64,000 bases of DNA from Deinococcus malanensis (GCF_014647655.1 NZ_BMPP01000001.1:160943-224942); one strand, 5' to 3'; shown: positions 41,322 through 53,899, counted from the stretch's first letter. Notes: generated by a model not told the origin, from the letters alone. A program made the numbers and translations.

Positions 41322-41352
41322 GCAAAGCGGCCAGGATTGTTATCCTGGCCGC
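41322..41352 (-). terminator. Terminator after lipA
   Basis: A perfect 10-bp stem (41327-41336 with 41343-41352) followed by TTTGCTTTG on the minus strand. Confidence 0.75.
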
Positions 41353-41367
41353 GACTGCTCGCTGTAT

Positions 41368-42348
<981 letters not shown>

Positions 42349-42351
42349 AAC

Positions 42352-43068
42352 TTAACTCCCCGCCCCGGCGGGTGCCGGCAGGCTCCAATCATACGTCTGG
42401 AAGGTGCGTACAAAGGCGTCCGCGAGTGCCTGTTTTGCAGCCCTCATGTCGGCAGCGCCACTGAGGCCGCGCAGGTCGTACTCGCGCTGCACGCTGGTCA
42501 TCTGGGTATCGGTCAGGCCGCAGGGCACGATCAGGTTGAAATGGTCCAGATTGGTGTTGACGTTGAGACCGATGCCGTGCAGGGCCACGTGCTGTTTAAC
42601 CGCCACTCCGATACTGCAGATCTTCTGGTGACGCTCCAGGCCGTTGATCTCACGGTCCTGCAGGTATACGCCCGCGTAGCCCGGGTTGGGCCGGGCGTCC
42701 GGGAGCCCCAGGGTACCGAGGGCCTCCACCACGCTCTGTTCAAGCAGCCTCAGAAAGTCACGGACGCGTCGCCCGACCGGGAAGATCGCGTAGGCGACCA
42801 GTTGCCCGGGACCGTGATATGTGACGTCTCCGCCGCGCTCGACCTCGAATACGTCAATGCCCTGGGCAGCTAAGTACTCGCGGGTCACCACGATGTTCTC
42901 ACCCTCCCGGGCCTTGCGCCCCAGAGTAAGCACTGGCGGATGCTCTACGAGCAGCAGGGTCGGCTGCCCGCCATCCGCGACGCGGGCATGGTGCTGCTTC
43001 TGCAGGTCCCAGGCTGCGCGGTAGGGCATGACCCCCAGATCCAGAATGTCGAAATCCGCTCGCGTCAC
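42352..43068 (-). CDS. lipB: Octanoyltransferase
   Basis: 238 residues. Octanoyl-ACP binding segment RGGDVTYHGPGQLVAYAIFPV, DREINGLERHQKICSIGVAVK with the conserved lysine, and the catalytic cysteine in LIVPCGLTD. It moves octanoate from acyl carrier protein to lipoyl domains. GTG 43068 lies 7 bases after TACAAT; 90 upstream residues in the open frame are not conserved. Confidence 0.95.
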   Translation of the reverse strand: MTRADFDILDLGVMPYRAAWDLQKQHHARVADGGQPTLLLVEHPPVLTLGRKAREGENIVVTREYLAAQGIDVFEVERGGDVTYHGPGQLVAYAIFPVGRRVRDFLRLLEQSVVEALGTLGLPDARPNPGYAGVYLQDREINGLERHQKICSIGVAVKQHVALHGIGLNVNTNLDHFNLIVPCGLTDTQMTSVQREYDLRGLSGAADMRAAKQALADAFVRTFQTYDWSLPAPAGAGS

Positions 43069-43243
43069 GTGGGCGATTGTACGCCCCCGGGCGCACATTT
43101 CACCGTGCTGCTGGAGCGATTTGAGGCCTGATTGACCATGTGCGGTGGTGAATCTGCGTGCCTGCGCTGGTGGACCATGTCCGGTTTGTGTGGACAGATT
43201 AGGTGGCAGATGCTGGTTCGGCCGCGCGTCGCTAACCTGCGCC

Positions 43244-43768
43244 ATGCCAGAACTCGTGGTTCCTGACTGGAAGTACAGATCAAGCTTTATCGAAGCCGTG
43301 CGGGAAGCGCACTCCAGGGCCAGTGGTCTGGGAGACACCCTGCAACTGGACTTGAGTGGCCTAGAGGGTAATTTCGAACAGTTTCTGACCGGGTTGCGCC
43401 GTTACGAGCCGGGCAGGCCGTTACCGGAAGGCTTTGTGCACTCCGAGGCGCGCTGGCTGGTGGAAGGCCAGACGTACCTGGGACGGGTCAGCCTGCGTCA
43501 CACGCTCAACGAGCGGCTCCGGGAACTTGGTGGGCACATCGGCTACAAGATCTGGCCCTCGGCGTGGCGCCAGGGCCACGGCACACTGATTCTGGGGCTG
43601 ACGCTGAACCGCGCGCGCGAACTGGGTCTGGACCGCGTCCTGGTGACCTGTGACGTGGACAACCACGGATCACGCGGCGTGATTGAAGCCAATGGTGGCG
43701 AACTGGAAGGTGGATTTCAGCTGGACACTTACGAGAAGCCAATTCGTCGGTACTGGATTGACCTGTAA
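43244..43768 (+). CDS. GNAT family N-acetyltransferase
   Basis: 174 residues with the layout of YesJ/ElaA-like GNAT proteins: the GYKIWPSAWRQGHGTLILGLTLNRA helix-turn for acetyl-CoA and the VLVTCDVDNHGSRGVIEANGG catalytic region, where DVDNxxSxxVIExNGG is typical of this branch. Small-molecule acetylation is likely; the substrate is unknown. TAACCT ends 5 bases before ATG 43244. Confidence 0.88.
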   Translation: MPELVVPDWKYRSSFIEAVREAHSRASGLGDTLQLDLSGLEGNFEQFLTGLRRYEPGRPLPEGFVHSEARWLVEGQTYLGRVSLRHTLNERLRELGGHIGYKIWPSAWRQGHGTLILGLTLNRARELGLDRVLVTCDVDNHGSRGVIEANGGELEGGFQLDTYEKPIRRYWIDL

Positions 43769-43922
43769 ACCCGGTTTCCCGGTTCATCGCGTCTGGACAG
43801 ATTGGGCATAGCCGCCGGTCAGGGGCGCCATGCTGGCCGGCGGCTGAGCAAGATGCTCCGGTCTGGCTCTGCCGGCCTGCCAATGAGGACAGAGCCGAAC
43901 GTGACATGTCGGACTACAGTGG

Positions 43923-43951
43923 TTGCCTTGCCTCGCCGGTGCACGTATACT
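43923..43951 (+). promoter_or_regulatory. Strong promoter of rplS
   Basis: TTGCCT (43923-43928) and TATACT (43946-43951) separated by 17 bases. It is about 100 bases before the rplS start, so the mRNA has a long leader, unlike most genes here. Confidence 0.7.
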
Positions 43952-43980
43952 TTCAAGGTTGCAGGTTCCCGGTTTCTTAG

Positions 43981-44040
43981 GGACCGCGCAGGTGTTAAGA
44001 ACGCCCCCTCCGGGGACACCGGAGCCCCGTGGAGCGGTCC
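43981..44040 (+). promoter_or_regulatory. Structured 5' leader of rplS
   Basis: GGACCGC (43981-43987) pairs with GCGGTCC (44034-44040), enclosing a CTCCGG/CCGGAG hairpin (44008-44024). It ends 13 bases before the AAAGGAG ribosome site. Autoregulation by L19 through such a leader is a possibility, as in other bacteria. Confidence 0.5.
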
Positions 44041-44059
44041 GCTGACCAAAGGAGATCCT

Positions 44060-44524
<465 letters not shown>

Positions 44525-44551
44525 GGCGAATAAGCTTTTCAGTAGGCCGGA

Positions 44552-44579
44552 CCGTCTGCCCCAGTGGCAGGCGGTTTTT
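44552..44579 (+). terminator. Terminator after rplS
   Basis: CCGTCTGCC/GGCAGGCGG stem, CCAGT loop, then TTTTTC. Confidence 0.85.
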
Positions 44580-44621
44580 CTTGTCGTTCTGTGCAGGTGG
44601 GTAAAGTTGCTGGCGAAGAGT

Positions 44622-44831
44622 ATGCGGCGGCCCAGTTCGCCCTTGCCCTTGAGATTCCTCTTCGGTCTAGTCATCGCGTTCGTTGGCAGCCTCAGTGGAG
44701 CGGACATGTTGCGCGGAACTGGGACCTTCGTCAGGATGGGCGATTTCCCTGCCTTGAAGGGCGCGTCACATCAGGTCCCCACCCCGGGTGACGGTCCGGC
44801 CCTGCTCGCAACCCTCCGGACGGACTGGTAG
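44622..44831 (+). CDS. Putative small membrane protein
   Basis: 69 residues from ATG 44622 (or from TTG 44607). One hydrophobic helix near residues 8-26 (PLRFLFGLVIAFVGSLSG) is followed by a soluble segment of about 40 residues (RGTGTFVRMGDFPALKGASH). Its stop overlaps the promoter hexamer of the HAD gene. The codon pattern is reasonable and it fills the space between two genes, but there is no recognised family and no clear ribosome site. Confidence 0.35.
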   Translation: MRRPSSPLPLRFLFGLVIAFVGSLSGADMLRGTGTFVRMGDFPALKGASHQVPTPGDGPALLATLRTDW

Positions 44832-44841
44832 CCTGCCGCGC

Positions 44842-45660
44842 ATGACTGCCCGAGCGCCTGTTTCCTTTCCTGCCGGAGGCCCCCTGCTGCTGGCCTTTGA
44901 TCTCGACGGCACCCTGATTCCCGACGCCGGGCGTGAGGTGCCGGCCGACACGGTCAGTGCCCTGGCCCGCCTGCGCGCCCTGGATGTCAGGCTGGCCATT
45001 ATTACCGGGCGTGACACCCCGCCGGGGGCAGTCCGCTCGGCGGTGCAGCCCGACGCCGTGGCCACCAACAATGGGGGACGGATTGAACTGGGCGGCTCCC
45101 TGCACACCGAAGTCCGGTTCAGCCCGGAAGACCTGGAAGCGGTGCTGGCCCATGAACTTCAGGACGCGCGGATGGTGCTGTTCACCGCCGACGGGCTGTA
45201 TGTGGACGTTCCGGAAGGCATAGAGCCCGAGCCCTGGATGCTGGCCCGGTCCTACCAGCCGGTCCATGAGGCGCCGCGGGAGGGAATTTTGAAGGTCGGC
45301 TTCTATCACCCCCAGGTGGCAGGGCTGGCCGGCCGGCTGCGCGCGAGCCACCCGCATCTGGTGCTGACCGGCGCGCAGCCTCCTTATCCGCAGTTTCTGA
45401 CCATCACCCCTGAAGGGGCCCACAAGGGCGCGGCCCTAACGCTGATTGCCGACGCGCTGGGGGTGCCGCACAGTCACGCCGTGGCTTTCGGTGACAGCGA
45501 CAACGACGAGGCCATGCTGGAGGTGGCTGGCTACGCGGTACAGGTCGGAACCCTGCCCCTGCTGGCCCGGCACGCTCACGTGCAGGTGCCCAGACACGAG
45601 GACCTGGGAGCTTACCTGCACACGCTGGCCGACCGGCTGGAAGCCGATCAGCGGACCTGA
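44842..45660 (+). CDS. HAD superfamily hydrolase, Cof type
   Basis: 272 residues. Motif I DLDGTL with DGT near residues 18-23, motif II in IITGRDT, lysine in ILKVGFY (near 155), and motif IV GDSDNDEAML near 220, with a C2-type cap between. Sugar-phosphate or pyridoxal-phosphate phosphatases are typical. TAGCCT ends 7 bases before ATG 44842. The gene's 3' end overlaps the 3' end of the convergent ABC gene by 13 bases. Confidence 0.9.
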   Translation: MTARAPVSFPAGGPLLLAFDLDGTLIPDAGREVPADTVSALARLRALDVRLAIITGRDTPPGAVRSAVQPDAVATNNGGRIELGGSLHTEVRFSPEDLEAVLAHELQDARMVLFTADGLYVDVPEGIEPEPWMLARSYQPVHEAPREGILKVGFYHPQVAGLAGRLRASHPHLVLTGAQPPYPQFLTITPEGAHKGAALTLIADALGVPHSHAVAFGDSDNDEAMLEVAGYAVQVGTLPLLARHAHVQVPRHEDLGAYLHTLADRLEADQRT

Positions 45661-47066
45661 AGAGGCCGGCTGAATACCACCTGTCCATGGTCGAGGTGCA
45701 GGTGGTGGGTCAGTCCGGCAGGAGCGTCCGCCTCACGGTGGGCCACGACCAGAACGTGGGTGCCGCTTGTGGCGAGGTCAGGCAGCAGGGCCAGAAAGGT
45801 GGAGCGGCTGGCAGCGTCCAGGAAATCCAGGCCCTCGTCCAGAATCAGCAGTCTGGGGCTGTGGACCACGGCGCGGGCCAGCAGCAGGCGCCGGAGCTGA
45901 CCCTGCGAAAGGGAGTCGGTATGGCGGCTCAGCAGTTCCGTCACTTCCAGCTGTTTCGCCACTGTCTCCACCCTGGCCCGGTCGGACGGGCTCAGGACTT
46001 CACTGAAGCCCTCGGTGCCGGAAAAAGCGCTGCCGATCACATCTATGCCGGTCCAGTCACGCCGTTGCCGGATGCCCACCTCGGCACTTACCAGTCCCAC
46101 GCTGCGCCGGCGCTCGGTTAGCAGGTCGCGTTTCAGGTAGGGCCGGGCGACCTGGCCACCAACGGCCGCATGGAATTCTCCGGCGATCAGACGGGCCAGG
46201 GTGCTCTTGCCGCTGCCATTTTCGCCGGTCACCAGCCAGTGCTGGCCTTCCTTCCAGGTCCAGGACACCGGTCCCAGGGCGAGGTGCCGGTTGCGGTAGA
46301 CCTGAACGCCGTCCAGCGTGATCAGAGGTGCCTCTCCGGGAGGGGAGAGCAGCGTGATGTCTGCGGCCCTGGCTTCGCCCGGGTCCGGCGGTTCCACCAT
46401 CTGCCCCCCCCGCACATGCACGCTGCGCCAGGAGAGGGCAGGTACCTCTTCTGGGCGGTGGGTGGCCAGGACGACCGCCACTCCGGACATGTGCACCTGC
46501 GTGAGGACCTCCCCCAACTCAGTGCGCGCCCGGCTGCTCAGGCCGTCGGTGAATTCGTCAAGCAGCAGCAGTTCTGGAAAGGGCATCAGGGCCCGGGCCA
46601 GCACTACCCGGCGGCGCTGCCCGTGGCTCAGGGTGCGGAAATCACGGTCCAGGAGTGACGTCAGTCCCGTCAGGGCACTGATCTCATCGAGCCGGCGCAG
46701 AGCCGCGGGACGGGGGTCCCACAGGTTAAGCAGGTCACCCTCGAATCCCGAGAGCAGCACGTCCTGAACGGTCTGGGCCCAGTCCCGCGTCAGGTAGAAA
46801 GCCTCGGCGTCCGGCCCGACCACCCCCAGGGTCTGGCGCGCCTGCACCGCCGAGTACTGAAACTCGCCGCGCAGGCCATAGGTCCGTGACCCCGCTGCCG
46901 GCGCGACCTGTCCGGCCAGGAGCCGCAGCAGAGTGGTCTTCCCACCACCATTCGGGCCCCACAGGCGCACAGCCTCTCCAGGCTGCACCTGAAGCGTCAC
47001 GTCCGACAGCAGGGTGTGACCACCTGCCCGGACAGATACTGCACGGAGGTCCACCAATGGCCGCAT
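45648..47066 (-). CDS. Duplicated ABC ATPase without membrane domain (ModF-like)
   Basis: 472 residues made of two ABC cassettes. First: GPNGGGKTT, LSHGQRRRVVLARAL, LLLLDEFTDGL. Second: GENGSGKST, LSQGQLRRLLLARAV, LLILDEGLDFLD. There are no membrane helices. Signature sequences lack the usual SGG. Such proteins are found with molybdate and photorepair (PhrA/ModF) genes; here no partner is adjacent. TACACT ends 6 bases before ATG 47066. Confidence 0.82.
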   Translation of the reverse strand: MRPLVDLRAVSVRAGGHTLLSDVTLQVQPGEAVRLWGPNGGGKTTLLRLLAGQVAPAAGSRTYGLRGEFQYSAVQARQTLGVVGPDAEAFYLTRDWAQTVQDVLLSGFEGDLLNLWDPRPAALRRLDEISALTGLTSLLDRDFRTLSHGQRRRVVLARALMPFPELLLLDEFTDGLSSRARTELGEVLTQVHMSGVAVVLATHRPEEVPALSWRSVHVRGGQMVEPPDPGEARAADITLLSPPGEAPLITLDGVQVYRNRHLALGPVSWTWKEGQHWLVTGENGSGKSTLARLIAGEFHAAVGGQVARPYLKRDLLTERRRSVGLVSAEVGIRQRRDWTGIDVIGSAFSGTEGFSEVLSPSDRARVETVAKQLEVTELLSRHTDSLSQGQLRRLLLARAVVHSPRLLILDEGLDFLDAASRSTFLALLPDLATSGTHVLVVAHREADAPAGLTHHLHLDHGQVVFSRPLQVR

Positions 47067-47151
47067 CAGCCGAGTGTAGAGCCTGTGCCATGCGTAAAGC
47101 CTGGGCCATCCGGCGCTTGGTAGCCACCCGGAGGTGTGCTTCCCTGTTCAT

Positions 47152-47712
47152 ATGCCCCGTACCCTGCACCTTGTCAAGCATGGCCAGCCTTACATCCTTG
47201 CCGGCGTTCCGGCGCATGAATGGCAGCTGGCCGAAGGCGCGCTTACTGGCCTGCCTGGGCTGATTTCACGGCTGCGTCCTGTTCCAGACGTGGTGGTGTC
47301 CAGCGAGGAGGCCAAGGCGGTCTCCACAGGTCAGGGCCTGGCTGCTGCCCTGGGCGTTCCCAGCCGCCGCATGCTGGGACTGCATGAGCATCTACGCTAC
47401 ACCGCGCCCGTGTATCCGGACCCTGCAGACTTTCAGGCTGCCGTGGAGCGGTTCTTTGACCACCCTGCCCAGGTGGTCTTCGGGGAGGAAAGTGCCGACG
47501 ATGCCCGGCGCCGTTTTGCCAATGCGGTGGAGGCCGTGATGCGCCGCCAGACCGAGGATTCGGTGGCTATCGTCGCGCACGGCACCGTGATCAGCCTGCT
47601 GGTGGCTCATGGGGCTGGCCTGGACCCACGGGCGCTGTGGAAGAACCTGGGACTGCTGGGTGCCCTGACATTGGACTGGCCGACGTTGCGGCTTCGGGAA
47701 CCTTTGGACTAG
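47152..47712 (+). CDS. Histidine phosphatase family protein, with KHG in place of RHG
   Basis: 186 residues. The first motif is LHLVKHGQP, with lysine replacing the arginine of RHG; the second arginine position reads SSEEAKAVSTG and the second histidine is in VAIVAHGTVISLL. The fold is kept but two phosphate contacts differ, so activity may be low or altered. Start ATG 47152 lies near the motif; an alternative GTG lies at 47134. Third member of this superfamily in the window. Confidence 0.75.
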   Translation: MPRTLHLVKHGQPYILAGVPAHEWQLAEGALTGLPGLISRLRPVPDVVVSSEEAKAVSTGQGLAAALGVPSRRMLGLHEHLRYTAPVYPDPADFQAAVERFFDHPAQVVFGEESADDARRRFANAVEAVMRRQTEDSVAIVAHGTVISLLVAHGAGLDPRALWKNLGLLGALTLDWPTLRLREPLD

Positions 47713-47745
47713 GTCCGGCGTACCACTTTGCAGGAGGATCAAGGT

Positions 47746-48663
47746 ATGGGAGTGACGATATTTGTGATCGTGGCCGTGTTGCTGGTCATGGTGACGCTGC
47801 TGGCTGGGGTCAAGAGCGTACCGCAGGGGTTTGAATGGACCCAGGAGCGCTTCGGGAAGTTCCAGCGCAGCCTCAAGCCGGGGCTGAACCTGATCATCCC
47901 CTACATCGACCGCATCGGGCGGCGGGTCAACATGATGGAACAGGTGCTGGACGTGCCCAGCCAGGAAGTGATCACCAAGGACAACGCCCTGGTCACGGTA
48001 GACGGCGTGGTGTTCTATCAGGTGCTGGATGCGGCCAAGGCCAGCTATGAGGTGGGCAACCTGCAACAGGCCGTCCTGAACCTCACCATGACCAACATCC
48101 GCACCGTGATGGGCAGCATGGATCTCGACGAACTGCTGTCCAACCGCGACCAGATCAATGCCCGGCTGCTGGCCGTGGTGGACGAGGCCACGGAGCCGTG
48201 GGGAGTCAAGGTCACCCGCATTGAGGTCAAGGACATCAAGCCACCCGCCGATCTGGTGGCCAGCATGGCCCGTCAGATGAAGGCCGAACGCGAGAAGCGC
48301 GCCAACATCCTCGACGCCGAGGGCTTCCGGCAGGCCGCCATCCTGAAAGCCGAGGGCGAGAAGCAGGCCGAGATCCTCAACGCCGAGGGCCAGCGTCAGG
48401 CCGCCTTCCTTCAGTCCGAGGCCCGCGAGCGTCAGGCCCAGGCTGAGGCCGAGGCCACCCGGATGGTCTCCGAGGCCATTGCTGCCGGAAACGTGCAGGC
48501 TATCAACTACTTCATCGCCCAGCGTTACGTGGACGCCCTGAAGGACGTGGCCACCGCACCCAACCAGAAGACCCTGATTCTGCCCATCGAGGCGACCAGC
48601 GTCCTGGGCAGCCTGGCAGGCATCGCGGAAGTCGCCAAGGAAGCTTTCGGGAATAAAGGCTGA
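47746..48663 (+). CDS. SPFH/band 7 membrane protein (QmcA/HflK-like)
   Basis: 305 residues. One N-terminal helix (2-24), then an SPFH domain (about 30-190: VPQGFEWTQERFGKFQRSLKPGLNLIIPYID, DNALVTVDGVVFYQVLDAAKASYEV), then an alpha-helical, Glu/Ala-rich coiled coil (190-265). Such proteins form rings at the membrane with a NfeD partner. GGAGG lies 8 bases before ATG 47746. The nfeD-like gene follows after 8 bases. Confidence 0.92.
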   Translation: MGVTIFVIVAVLLVMVTLLAGVKSVPQGFEWTQERFGKFQRSLKPGLNLIIPYIDRIGRRVNMMEQVLDVPSQEVITKDNALVTVDGVVFYQVLDAAKASYEVGNLQQAVLNLTMTNIRTVMGSMDLDELLSNRDQINARLLAVVDEATEPWGVKVTRIEVKDIKPPADLVASMARQMKAEREKRANILDAEGFRQAAILKAEGEKQAEILNAEGQRQAAFLQSEARERQAQAEAEATRMVSEAIAAGNVQAINYFIAQRYVDALKDVATAPNQKTLILPIEATSVLGSLAGIAEVAKEAFGNKG

Positions 48664-48671
48664 GGTGCGGT

Positions 48672-49139
48672 ATGGACTGGCTTCCCACTCTTGAGCGCAT
48701 CCAGTCGTGGCACTGGTGGGTGCTGGGCGCGCTGCTGCTGATCCTGGAAGTGTTTGCGCCCGGAGTGTTCTTTGTCTGGCTGGCGATGGCCGCCTTCATG
48801 CTGGGCCTGTTGGTGTTCGTGCTGCCTCTCCCGGTGACCCTGCAACTGCTGCTGTTCGCCCTGCTGAGCGTGGTGGCGGTCCTGATCGGCCGGCGATATG
48901 TCAATCGCCTGATCCTTGGGGGTGACGAGGGCGAGACCATGAACCGGGGCGCAAGCCGCCTGGTGGGCCGCACGGTCGTGGTCACTGCCGCCATCCGCAA
49001 CGGCGTGGGCCGGGTGCGAGTCGGTGACAGTGACTGGCGGGCCACCGGTCCGGATGTCCCCGAAGGGGCCAGTGTCCTGATCGTCAGCGCTGAAGGAACG
49101 ACCCTGCATGTCCGTGAGATCAACGGCACCTGGGTGTAG
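48672..49139 (+). CDS. NfeD family membrane protein
   Basis: 155 residues, the short form of the family. Three membrane helices (about 18-75) and an OB-fold C-terminal domain (near 90-155: LVGRTVVVTAAIRNGVGRVRVGDSDWRATGPDVPEGASVLIV). In many bacteria short NfeD proteins associate with an SPFH partner, and here it directly follows one. Confidence 0.92.
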   Translation: MDWLPTLERIQSWHWWVLGALLLILEVFAPGVFFVWLAMAAFMLGLLVFVLPLPVTLQLLLFALLSVVAVLIGRRYVNRLILGGDEGETMNRGASRLVGRTVVVTAAIRNGVGRVRVGDSDWRATGPDVPEGASVLIVSAEGTTLHVREINGTWV

Positions 49140-49153
49140 CGAAAGAAGATAAG

Positions 49154-49185
49154 GGAAGCGCCAGCGGGTGTCTGCTGGCGCTTCC
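49154..49185. terminator. Bidirectional terminator between the NfeD and ABM genes
   Basis: A perfect 12-bp stem (49154-49165 with 49174-49185) with an 8-base loop, between two stop codons. Confidence 0.75.
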
Positions 49186-49197
49186 TCTGGTGTGAAC

Positions 49198-49821
49198 TTA
49201 CTGACGGCGGGGATAAAGCCAGCGGCGCAGAGCACGTGAGAGCAGCGGCAATACCGGCCAGTTCAGAAACAGTGTGGCCAGAAAGGCAGATGGCAGGATG
49301 GCCGCCCACCAGGGCCAGTGGCCTGTGAAAAATCCGGTCAGCCAGGTAAACAGCAAGATCAGCGGATAGACGCCCACAAACCCCACCAGCACGTTTTTCC
49401 ACAGTGGGGGCGCCGGAATTCCGGCAGGCCGGTCAAACCAGGCCTCCAGTCCACTCGCCTCGCGGTAATGAACCTCAGAGGCAGTAAAGCGGGGCAGGTC
49501 ACGCAGAGCCGCCTGGTACCCAGGAGACTGCCGCCAGCCTTCCAGGGCTTCCTGTGAGGCGAAGCGCAGCAGGGTGATGTATTCGGGGACGGGGCCGCTG
49601 CGGTCGCGCAGCACATTCAACCCCAGAAAGCCCGGATGCCCGGCGAGCAGGTCATGCACCCCCCGGGCCCACGCCTCGTACCCTTCCACTTTCGAGTGCT
49701 GGACACGCTCAGTAATCACCAGCGTTACGCCCTGTGGGGTGGCGTCGGTCGGAGAGGGTACAGTCATTGGCGCCTGGGTAGCCAGCATTTCCGGATCGGT
49801 GATAGGAGGGGAGGGGCTCAT
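49198..49821 (-). CDS. ABM-domain monooxygenase-like membrane protein
   Basis: 207 residues. Residues about 30-110 form an antibiotic-biosynthesis-monooxygenase (ABM) fold (VITERVQHSKVEGYEAWARGVHDLLAGHPGF), and two membrane helices lie at about 148-172 and 178-198. The same layout is known in a conserved Deinococcus/Thermus-type family of unknown function. TACCCT is 10 bases before ATG 49821. Confidence 0.78.
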   Translation of the reverse strand: MSPSPPITDPEMLATQAPMTVPSPTDATPQGVTLVITERVQHSKVEGYEAWARGVHDLLAGHPGFLGLNVLRDRSGPVPEYITLLRFASQEALEGWRQSPGYQAALRDLPRFTASEVHYREASGLEAWFDRPAGIPAPPLWKNVLVGFVGVYPLILLFTWLTGFFTGHWPWWAAILPSAFLATLFLNWPVLPLLSRALRRWLYPRRQ

Positions 49822-49869
49822 GTGCCTGGGCAGGGTAGCGCAGCCTGCAAGGCGGCATGCCGGACATAC

Positions 49870-49896
49870 GAAAAAAGCCCCTCCGCCAGGGAGGGA
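49870..49896 (-). terminator. Terminator after rpsI
   Basis: CCCTCC/GGAGGG stem followed by GGCTTTTTT on the minus strand, 20 bases after the rpsI stop. Confidence 0.8.
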
Positions 49897-49915
49897 CCAG
49901 AGGGGAAGCCTGGAT

Positions 49916-50742
<827 letters not shown>

Positions 50743-50776
50743 CGTAAAGCTCCGTATGCGTGGGGGATTTGGCTGC

Positions 50777-50816
50777 GACATGCCCCAGCCTGTGGGGGAT
50801 AAGGACCGTGCATGTC
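50777..50816 (-). promoter_or_regulatory. Structured 5' leader of rplM
   Basis: GACATGC (50810-50816 on the minus strand) pairs with GCATGTC (50777-50783), enclosing a CCCC/GGGG hairpin. It lies 35 bases before the rplM start. Confidence 0.4.
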
Positions 50817-50868
50817 CGGGTGCCTCCCGGTCGCCGCGCGCCCTACCAAGCGCGAGACACTAAAGGCA

Positions 50869-50898
50869 AGGGTACCAGATTGATACCCACCTGGGCAA
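50869..50898 (-). promoter_or_regulatory. Promoter of rplM-rpsI
   Basis: TTGCCC (50893-50898) and TACCCT (50869-50874) with an 18-base spacer, giving a leader of about 120 bases. Confidence 0.55.
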
Positions 50899-50927
50899 GC
50901 CAGGGCTGTGGAAATCGTTCGCGTGGC

Positions 50928-51830
50928 CTAACGCGTCGCGCGCAGGGCACTCACGATGGTGTCGACGTTGAAGCGCAGGGCGCCCAGGTAGGTGGCGCCG
51001 GCACTGCCTTTGGGACCCAGAGCGTCGGTGTACAGGGCAGGTGCGATCCGGGCTCCCGATTCGCGGGCCAGGGTCTGGGCCAGGCGGGTATTGACCGACT
51101 GTTCTGTGAAGATCACCCGCGCGCCGCTTTTGCGCACGGCCTGCACCAGCTGGGCCAGTTCGCGGGCGCTGGGTTCACGCTCGGTGCCCAGTCCGGCGAT
51201 CACGGTGCCAACCACCCTCAGGCCATAGCGTTCGGCCAGGTAATGCAGACTTTCGTGGTTGGTCACAATGCGGCGACTGGCTGGTGGCACAGAGGCGAAC
51301 AGCTTTTTGGCATAAGCGTCGGCGGCCGAAAGCTGCTTGAGGTACGCTGCACTGTTTTTGGCGTACAGAGCTTTTCCAGCAGGATCCAGGGCGCTCAGGG
51401 CCTTGTACACGTTACGCACGTAGCCTGCGGCCAGGGTTGGGTCCCACCAGGCATGCGGGTCCAGGGCGCCGTGGTCATCGTGGCTGGCCGCCTCTACTTC
51501 CTCGTGATCAGGCTCGTGCAGTTTCAGCCCCTGGGTCAGGGTAATCAGTTGCGCCTTGGGGATGGCGGTGCGCAGCTTGGGCAGCCACGGTTCCAGACCC
51601 GCGCCGTTGGCGAACAGGGCGCGGCTCAGGGACAGGCTCCGGATCACACCGGTAGACGGCTGGAAGGTATGGCTGTCACCACCAGCCGGCACGATGACAT
51701 TCACCTGGACGCGGCTGCCGCCCACCACCCGGACAAAGTCAGCCATGATGCTGGTAGTGGCGCTGACTTTTAGCGGCGCAGCGCTGGCTGAGCCGGCGAG
51801 CAGCAGTCCCAGAATCAGGGGGAGCTTCAT
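50928..51830 (-). CDS. Metal ABC transporter substrate-binding protein (ZnuA-like)
   Basis: 300 residues. Signal peptide to about 17; metal ligands of cluster A-I proteins: His in GGDSHTF (near 54), His in LDPHAWWDP (near 128), His in TNHESLHYL (near 194) and Asp in LYTDAL (near 268). A His/Asp/Glu-rich loop ([16 protein letters not shown]) precedes the second ligand; this loop is a feature of zinc-type ZnuA and not of manganese-type PsaA. No lipobox. Its ATG overlaps the rpmB stop (ATGA). D. radiodurans homologues have been discussed as manganese or zinc binding proteins. Confidence 0.88.
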   Translation of the reverse strand: MKLPLILGLLLAGSASAAPLKVSATTSIMADFVRVVGGSRVQVNVIVPAGGDSHTFQPSTGVIRSLSLSRALFANGAGLEPWLPKLRTAIPKAQLITLTQGLKLHEPDHEEVEAASHDDHGALDPHAWWDPTLAAGYVRNVYKALSALDPAGKALYAKNSAAYLKQLSAADAYAKKLFASVPPASRRIVTNHESLHYLAERYGLRVVGTVIAGLGTEREPSARELAQLVQAVRKSGARVIFTEQSVNTRLAQTLARESGARIAPALYTDALGPKGSAGATYLGALRFNVDTIVSALRATR

Positions 51831-52072
51831 GCGAGTTCGATGCCGGCGTGGGAGCCGCGGGCGAGCGTCCGCAGGGCATGGGTACTCAGCCAGACGGTAT
51901 TGAGCTCACCGTGTTCCCGGATGGTCTTTCTTTGCAGGTTGGCTTTCTGCGTGCGCTTGGTGATGCCGGTCGTCTTGCGGCCCACGCCGCCCTGTGCGCG
52001 GGCCTTTCCGCGCCTGACGACGCTGTTGACGACAAGGTTCTTCTTTCCGGTGAGGTAACATTCGCGGCTCAT
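51827..52072 (-). CDS. rpmB: 50S ribosomal protein L28, zinc-ribbon-free form
   Basis: 81 residues, with the Deinococcus-like start [11 protein letters not shown] and the [18 protein letters not shown] core. There is one cysteine (residue 5) and no CxxC pair, so this is the C-minus form. AGGAGA lies before ATG 52072. It is followed by a metal-binding protein gene with a 4-base overlap, so both are produced together. AT-rich operator-like sequence lies upstream. Confidence 0.93.
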   Translation of the reverse strand: MSRECYLTGKKNLVVNSVVRRGKARAQGGVGRKTTGITKRTQKANLQRKTIREHGELNTVWLSTHALRTLARGSHAGIELA

Positions 52073-52125
52073 GGGTTCTCCTGGCGATAAGAATGTCAGG
52101 GCACAACTCCGCCCTGTCTTCCTGA

Positions 52126-52143
52126 GAATAATATATCATTATC
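52126..52143. promoter_or_regulatory. AT-rich operator-like site upstream of rpmB-SBP
   Basis: On the minus strand GATAATGATATATTATTC: GATAAT at one side and ATTATTC at the other, so nearly palindromic, in GC-rich surroundings and about 55 bases before the rpmB start. It resembles Fur/Zur boxes and shares GATAATGA with the site before the COG0523 gene. Confidence 0.5.
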
Positions 52144-52240
52144 TACAGAAGAGAAGGATGAGCTTCTGCGCCGGGCTCAGGGGGTCCTCTCTCATGGTCG
52201 AGGCAGCGCTTCTAAAGTCCTGTCAATTACACTGGCTCGC

Positions 52241-53899
<1,659 letters not shown>

